Of a stretch of DNA of 7,900 bases, positions 5,225 to 7,900 are shown piece after piece. The stretch is from CAYFMH01 sp964344165 (GTDB taxonomy: Bacteria > Patescibacteriota > Gracilibacteria > UBA4473): contig CAYFMH010000078.1 of NCBI GenBank assembly GCA_964344165.1, positions 1 through 7,900 on the forward strand, given 5' to 3'. The position numbers and the translations under genes were made by a program. Each line of letters begins with the position of its first letter. Within the stretch, counting starts at the first letter, position 1. Under the pieces are notes generated by a model. The model ran no database searches. It was not told the DNA's origin and was given only the letters and a program-made list of their open reading frames with translations.

Positions 5225-6277
5225 ATGAAAACCTTGAAAAAATTATCAGCTACGACATTTAAAACAAAAACGAATGGAGAATTTGTGTTTCAAAATTATT
5301 TAGAATTTGGAGCTATATCTGGAGAAATTACAGAAGAAAATACTGAGGATTCAGGCACGAGCGAAAATGAGGCACAGAATGTATCAGAAAAAGTGATTAA
5401 AGCTCTCCACAGAGATTTTGTACAAACAAATTCTGAAGCAAATCATCAAATAGAGAAGGATGAAATTGAAATAAGAAAAGTAGAAAAAGTTTTCTTTGAA
5501 AAAAGAGAGGAAATGGTACTTCCATCTTATTCGAAACAAGATCCAGGAATGATTCGAGGCCTTAGAAATGAAGGTTGGAAAATTTATTCTCCTGGAAATG
5601 GGTGGGTGTATGCTTCACTTCCTTCTAGAGTTGTACTGCGTTTTTTAGGAGAAAAAACGCAAATTGATGTTGCTCCTTTTTTTCGTGAAAACTCTTGGGA
5701 GAAACTAACCGAAAAACGAATCAAAGCAATAATAGAAACTGCCCCTGAAGAGGTTTTTATTGAAGGAGATACTGTTTCTAAAACTTGTTTAGAAAGTTGG
5801 TTTGAGAGAGCCAAAAAATTTCATAAATCAATGAAATCTCTCCATAAAAGAAAAGATGCGAATAAAAATTTAAATTTTAGAAGTCAAAATAGAACACCAT
5901 ATCAAGCAGCTTCTGATATAGCTGTTCGTAAAAAAGTAAGCAAAAGTAATCTATCTGGGGGGGGGATTCAAGATGAAAAAGTTAAGCAAGAAGCACCAAA
6001 TGAAATACAGAAAAAATCAGCAGAAATCCTTGCCTGGGCTAATAAGGATGACAATTTAGGAAGTGTTGGGATTATTGTTAGTTGGGCAGAAGAAGGAATT
6101 GCTACTGCTGCTATACGCGGCATAAAAAAGAAAAATAAAAAGGGGGAATCGATTTTTACTATTACAGCTATTGAAGGGAATGTCCCTGATAAATTCCAGG
6201 TCGGAAGAAGTTGGTTAGCAAGGGAGTATTCTTTGCCAAGAATTTTACAAAAGAAAGTTTTGGATAGTGAAGAGTAA
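5225..6277 (+). CDS. Protein with shared C-terminal domain and in-frame G9 tract
   Basis: The 350-residue product is unrecognised. Residues 1-95 are polar and acidic, with a likely helix near 52-95. Residues about 100-200 look like a globular domain with aromatic and Gly-rich turns (YSPGNGWVYA, 121-130), alternating strands and helices, and a helix ending near His200. Residues 200-260 form a basic, poorly ordered linker holding SGGG (244-247), encoded by nine consecutive G. Residues 281-346 match the C-terminal domain of the 290-residue protein at 3629-4501. No signal peptide or membrane segment is seen, so it is probably cytoplasmic. The shared domain and shared operon suggest that the two proteins bind the same partner. 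A one-base slip in the G9 tract would give a protein without the shared domain. Codon use is more A/T-rich than in the left block. Confidence 0.8.
   Translation: MKTLKKLSATTFKTKTNGEFVFQNYLEFGAISGEITEENTEDSGTSENEAQNVSEKVIKALHRDFVQTNSEANHQIEKDEIEIRKVEKVFFEKREEMVLPSYSKQDPGMIRGLRNEGWKIYSPGNGWVYASLPSRVVLRFLGEKTQIDVAPFFRENSWEKLTEKRIKAIIETAPEEVFIEGDTVSKTCLESWFERAKKFHKSMKSLHKRKDANKNLNFRSQNRTPYQAASDIAVRKKVSKSNLSGGGIQDEKVKQEAPNEIQKKSAEILAWANKDDNLGSVGIIVSWAEEGIATAAIRGIKKKNKKGESIFTITAIEGNVPDKFQVGRSWLAREYSLPRILQKKVLDSEE
5957..5965 (+). repeat. G9 homopolymer inside the coding sequence
   Basis: Nine G in a row encode Gly245-Gly247 in an otherwise A/T-rich gene. Loss of one G leads to TAG at 6057-6059; gain of one leads to TGA at 5974-5976. 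Both stops lie before the shared C-terminal domain, which starts at about 6065. Tracts like this are known contingency loci in other bacteria, and also a common site of sequencing error. Confidence 0.7.
6065..6262 (+). repeat. Shared C-terminal domain, copy B (coding)
   Basis: This encodes residues 281-346 of the 350-residue protein and is the partner of 4280-4477. It keeps Trp-Ala, IAT.AIRG, KKGE.IFTITAI, VP....VG.SW and LQKKVL. It lies immediately downstream of the G9-containing linker. Confidence 0.8.
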
Positions 6278-6300
6278 TAAAAAACAAAAATTATTTATTC

Positions 6301-6312
6301 TTAATTTTTAAC
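6301..6312 (+). promoter_or_regulatory. T-rich leader motif, copy 5
   Basis: TTAATTTTTAAC, one change and one T fewer than the commonest form, with TTAA ending 12 nt before the ATG at 6324. No Shine-Dalgarno site is present. Confidence 0.6.
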
Positions 6313-6323
6313 TTATTTAAACC

Positions 6324-7808
6324 ATGAAAAATTTAACACAAAAATCGCCTGAGGTATCAGGTAATGTAGAACCTCTTTCGGTATTTTGGTCTCGTTATCC
6401 GGCGGATGGGGAGAATATGCAGCTAATGCAATCTTTGATTCCAGAAAACTGTTCGTCACAGGTAGAATTAGTTCTCAAAAACATTGTAAAAGGCCTAAAA
6501 GTCCCAGATAATGATAACGATAAATGGGGCTTGAAAATCATAGATTGTTCTGTTGTTTTGTTTAAATCCCAAACAGATAATTTGGAGCAATATGAGATAG
6601 GCCATTTACCAGACAAAGTTGTTCGGGGGCATCAAACGGGACTTTCTCTGGATGAAGCAAGTCAATTTCATCCTTTGGGGTTTTATTTCTTTTCAGAAGC
6701 GATGGGCGTTTTTGAGAGAAAAAAACAGGAGTTGATGGCACAAACACTTGGGAGAGTTGAACAGACGCTAGATGACAGAATTCCTACCTGGGAAGATTTT
6801 ATGCTTGAAATTGGAGAACTTCTAAGTCAATTGCCAGATTCTAGAGTGGACGGATTGGATGGTGGAGTTAGAGAAAAATTACTGTACCACTTGGGGGAGG
6901 GGGCCGATGACATAATTGTTTCAGAACTTTTGGATCACCAAAAAGCCTGGTTTCTCCTGGATTATTGGGATCGGTTTGAGGGATTAGATGATGATCTAGT
7001 ATTCCAATTGCTTTTGGATGGATATGAAGCCGATGTGATGCGAAATATTAATCGGTTTGATGGATCGATGCAGCTGAGGATTGTCCGATGGTTTCTTATC
7101 AATGATCAGGAGGATTTGGTGATCAAAAATTTAAAGAGATTTAAAAATATTCCTCAAGAAGAAATATTGAAGATGTTTTTGGAGCATGGTTTTTCATATG
7201 ATGTTTTACAAAAAATAAACTTTTTTCGTCAGATTTCTCCAGAAAGAGTAAAGGATCTTTTTGAAGAATGTCTTGATTATGCTTTTGAAGATTCCTCCTA
7301 TTCTTTATCAAAAAGTCGTCCTCGTGGGACTAGATTTGCTTTAGTTTTGTTAGCTTCTTTGGATGTCAAAGAAGGGGAGAGTTATTACGAAAAGTTGAAT
7401 AAAATTGCAGAAAACCTTGATTGTTTCCAAGGGGGAGACAAGTTTGAACTGGCAAAAGCACTGATTGATAACCACATAGGTGGAGCAACTATTGTGTTGG
7501 ATAATTTACACCAATTTCCGAGGAAAATTCATGCGAGGATTTTTCGATATCTCTGGGCGATGGAGCCGGAGGGAGACAGTGATGTTTTGATGAGTGCTGT
7601 GTTACGAAGGCGATTTTATGATCCTAGCACTCGATCGGCGGAGTTGCTCGTTGACAGATTTCCAGAAGTGGTAGTGCAGTGTTATGAGTGTTTCCAAAAA
7701 TCTTCTTATAAAAAGATCACTCGATTGCTTCGAAAAAAAGCTTCTGAACAAGTTTATCAGGACTGGAAAGCACTTTTTTCGGATGAGTATTTTTTAACTA
7801 TTTCGTAA
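6324..7808 (+). CDS. Helical-repeat (alpha-solenoid-like) protein
   Basis: The 494-residue product is unrecognised as a family. Residues 1-165 form a mixed N-terminal region with hydrophobic strands (LKIIDCSVVLF, 70-80) and helices. From about 218 a degenerate repeat of 27-28 residues appears: units start at Phe218, Phe245, Phe273 and Phe301, each opening with Phe and a polar turn, then a helix, then a second helix ending in an Asn/Lys-hydrophobic-Asn pattern such as MRNIN, IKNLK or LQKIN. Another unit starts at Phe368 (FQGGDKFELAKAL) and ends LDNLHQ. This two-helix unit is typical of alpha-solenoids, which usually bind proteins or nucleic acids. No catalytic motif, signal peptide or membrane segment is seen. 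It is the fifth gene of the right block, 46 nt after the 350-residue gene. Similar Phe-led repeats seem familiar to me from uncultured-bacteria proteins, but I cannot name a family. Confidence 0.8.
   Translation: MKNLTQKSPEVSGNVEPLSVFWSRYPADGENMQLMQSLIPENCSSQVELVLKNIVKGLKVPDNDNDKWGLKIIDCSVVLFKSQTDNLEQYEIGHLPDKVVRGHQTGLSLDEASQFHPLGFYFFSEAMGVFERKKQELMAQTLGRVEQTLDDRIPTWEDFMLEIGELLSQLPDSRVDGLDGGVREKLLYHLGEGADDIIVSELLDHQKAWFLLDYWDRFEGLDDDLVFQLLLDGYEADVMRNINRFDGSMQLRIVRWFLINDQEDLVIKNLKRFKNIPQEEILKMFLEHGFSYDVLQKINFFRQISPERVKDLFEECLDYAFEDSSYSLSKSRPRGTRFALVLLASLDVKEGESYYEKLNKIAENLDCFQGGDKFELAKALIDNHIGGATIVLDNLHQFPRKIHARIFRYLWAMEPEGDSDVLMSAVLRRRFYDPSTRSAELLVDRFPEVVVQCYECFQKSSYKKITRLLRKKASEQVYQDWKALFSDEYFLTIS
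6975..7286 (+). repeat. Four degenerate 27-28-residue helical repeats (coding)
   Basis: Units cover residues 218-244, 245-272, 273-300 and 301-321 (the last partial). The pattern is Phe, polar turn, first helix, Gly or polar residue near position 16, second helix. Conservation is at the level of pattern rather than identity, and the DNA itself is not repetitive. An isolated further unit lies at residues 368-397. Confidence 0.6.
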
Positions 7809-7820
7809 GGAGAATAAATC

Positions 7821-7832
7821 TTATTTTTTAAC
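7821..7832 (+). promoter_or_regulatory. T-rich leader motif, copy 6
   Basis: TTATTTTTTAAC, with TTAA ending 14 nt before the ATG at 7846. It continues as CATTTTTTACACC, closely matching the downstream part of copy 2. This supports the start of the truncated gene at the window edge. Confidence 0.6.
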
Positions 7833-7845
7833 CATTTTTTACACC

Positions 7846-7900
7846 ATGAAAAACCCAGAAAAACCAGATTTTTTGTCCCAGATTCTGGGGCAAACAGACA
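7846..7900 (+). CDS. Start of a further operon gene, cut by the window edge
   Basis: Only 18 codons and one base are present, starting MKNPEKPDFL and reaching an Asp before the edge. The frame is open throughout. It is called because the T-rich leader precedes the ATG at the usual spacing and because it continues the same-strand series. No function can be read from so short a piece. Confidence 0.6.
   Translation, partial: MKNPEKPDFLSQILGQTD

Noticed and set aside
7808..7812. AGGAG right after the stop of the 494-residue gene
   Set aside because: It lies 33 nt before the ATG at 7846, too far to serve it, and no other start codon follows at a useful distance.
1..7900. Use of TGA as a sense codon (as in Gracilibacteria and Absconditabacteria)
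   Set aside because: None of the long frames contains an internal TGA, Gly is encoded by GGN throughout, and the 323-604 gene ends in TGA just before a terminator.
1..7900. CRISPR array, tRNA, rRNA or insertion sequence
   Set aside because: I saw no regularly spaced direct repeats, no cloverleaf or rRNA-like segment, and no transposase motif or flanking inverted repeats on either strand.

Overview
The window looks like part of a small-genome, poorly characterised bacterium. Candidate Phyla Radiation (Patescibacteria) is my best guess, but this is inference: no marker gene is present. The hints are that none of the seven complete genes belongs to a family I can name with confidence, all lie on the + strand with short gaps, and the genes from 1989 onward lack Shine-Dalgarno sites and carry a T-rich leader instead. 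The standard code fits. TGG encodes Trp, no long frame contains an internal TGA, and one gene (323-604) ends in TGA.

Left block (1-1840). This part is visibly richer in G+C. Three short genes each have a clear Shine-Dalgarno site 5-7 nt before the ATG: a small Trp-rich membrane protein (323-604), a 215-residue protein with a Walker A motif (696-1343), and a 127-residue alpha/beta protein (1364-1747). The last two form a two-gene operon. Terminator-like hairpins with T runs lie at 195-254, 621-658 and 1795-1837. Positions 1-194 hold no gene I can support.

Junction (1838-1988). This gene-free stretch holds two adjacent hairpins with a competing third pairing, then the first T-rich leader.

Right block (1965-7900). 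It is more A+T rich and contains five complete genes and the start of a sixth, with gaps of 23-46 nt and no hairpin terminator. Every gene has a leader close to TTATTTTTTAAC, usually 11-14 nt before the ATG. The products are a 538-residue coiled-coil protein with an acidic linker and a basic C-terminal domain; a 290-residue Ala/Lys-rich coiled-coil protein; a 217-residue exported helical protein with a signal peptide; a 350-residue protein; and a 494-residue helical-repeat protein. The 290- and 350-residue proteins share a C-terminal domain of about 66 residues (39 identical positions by eye) and sit on either side of the exported protein.

The strongest leads are the shared C-terminal domain, a G9 tract just upstream of it in the 350-residue gene (a one-base slip either way would remove the domain), and the recurring T-rich leader. 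Together they suggest a co-transcribed, undescribed operon of cytosolic coiled-coil proteins plus one exported protein. Its function cannot be read from the sequence.
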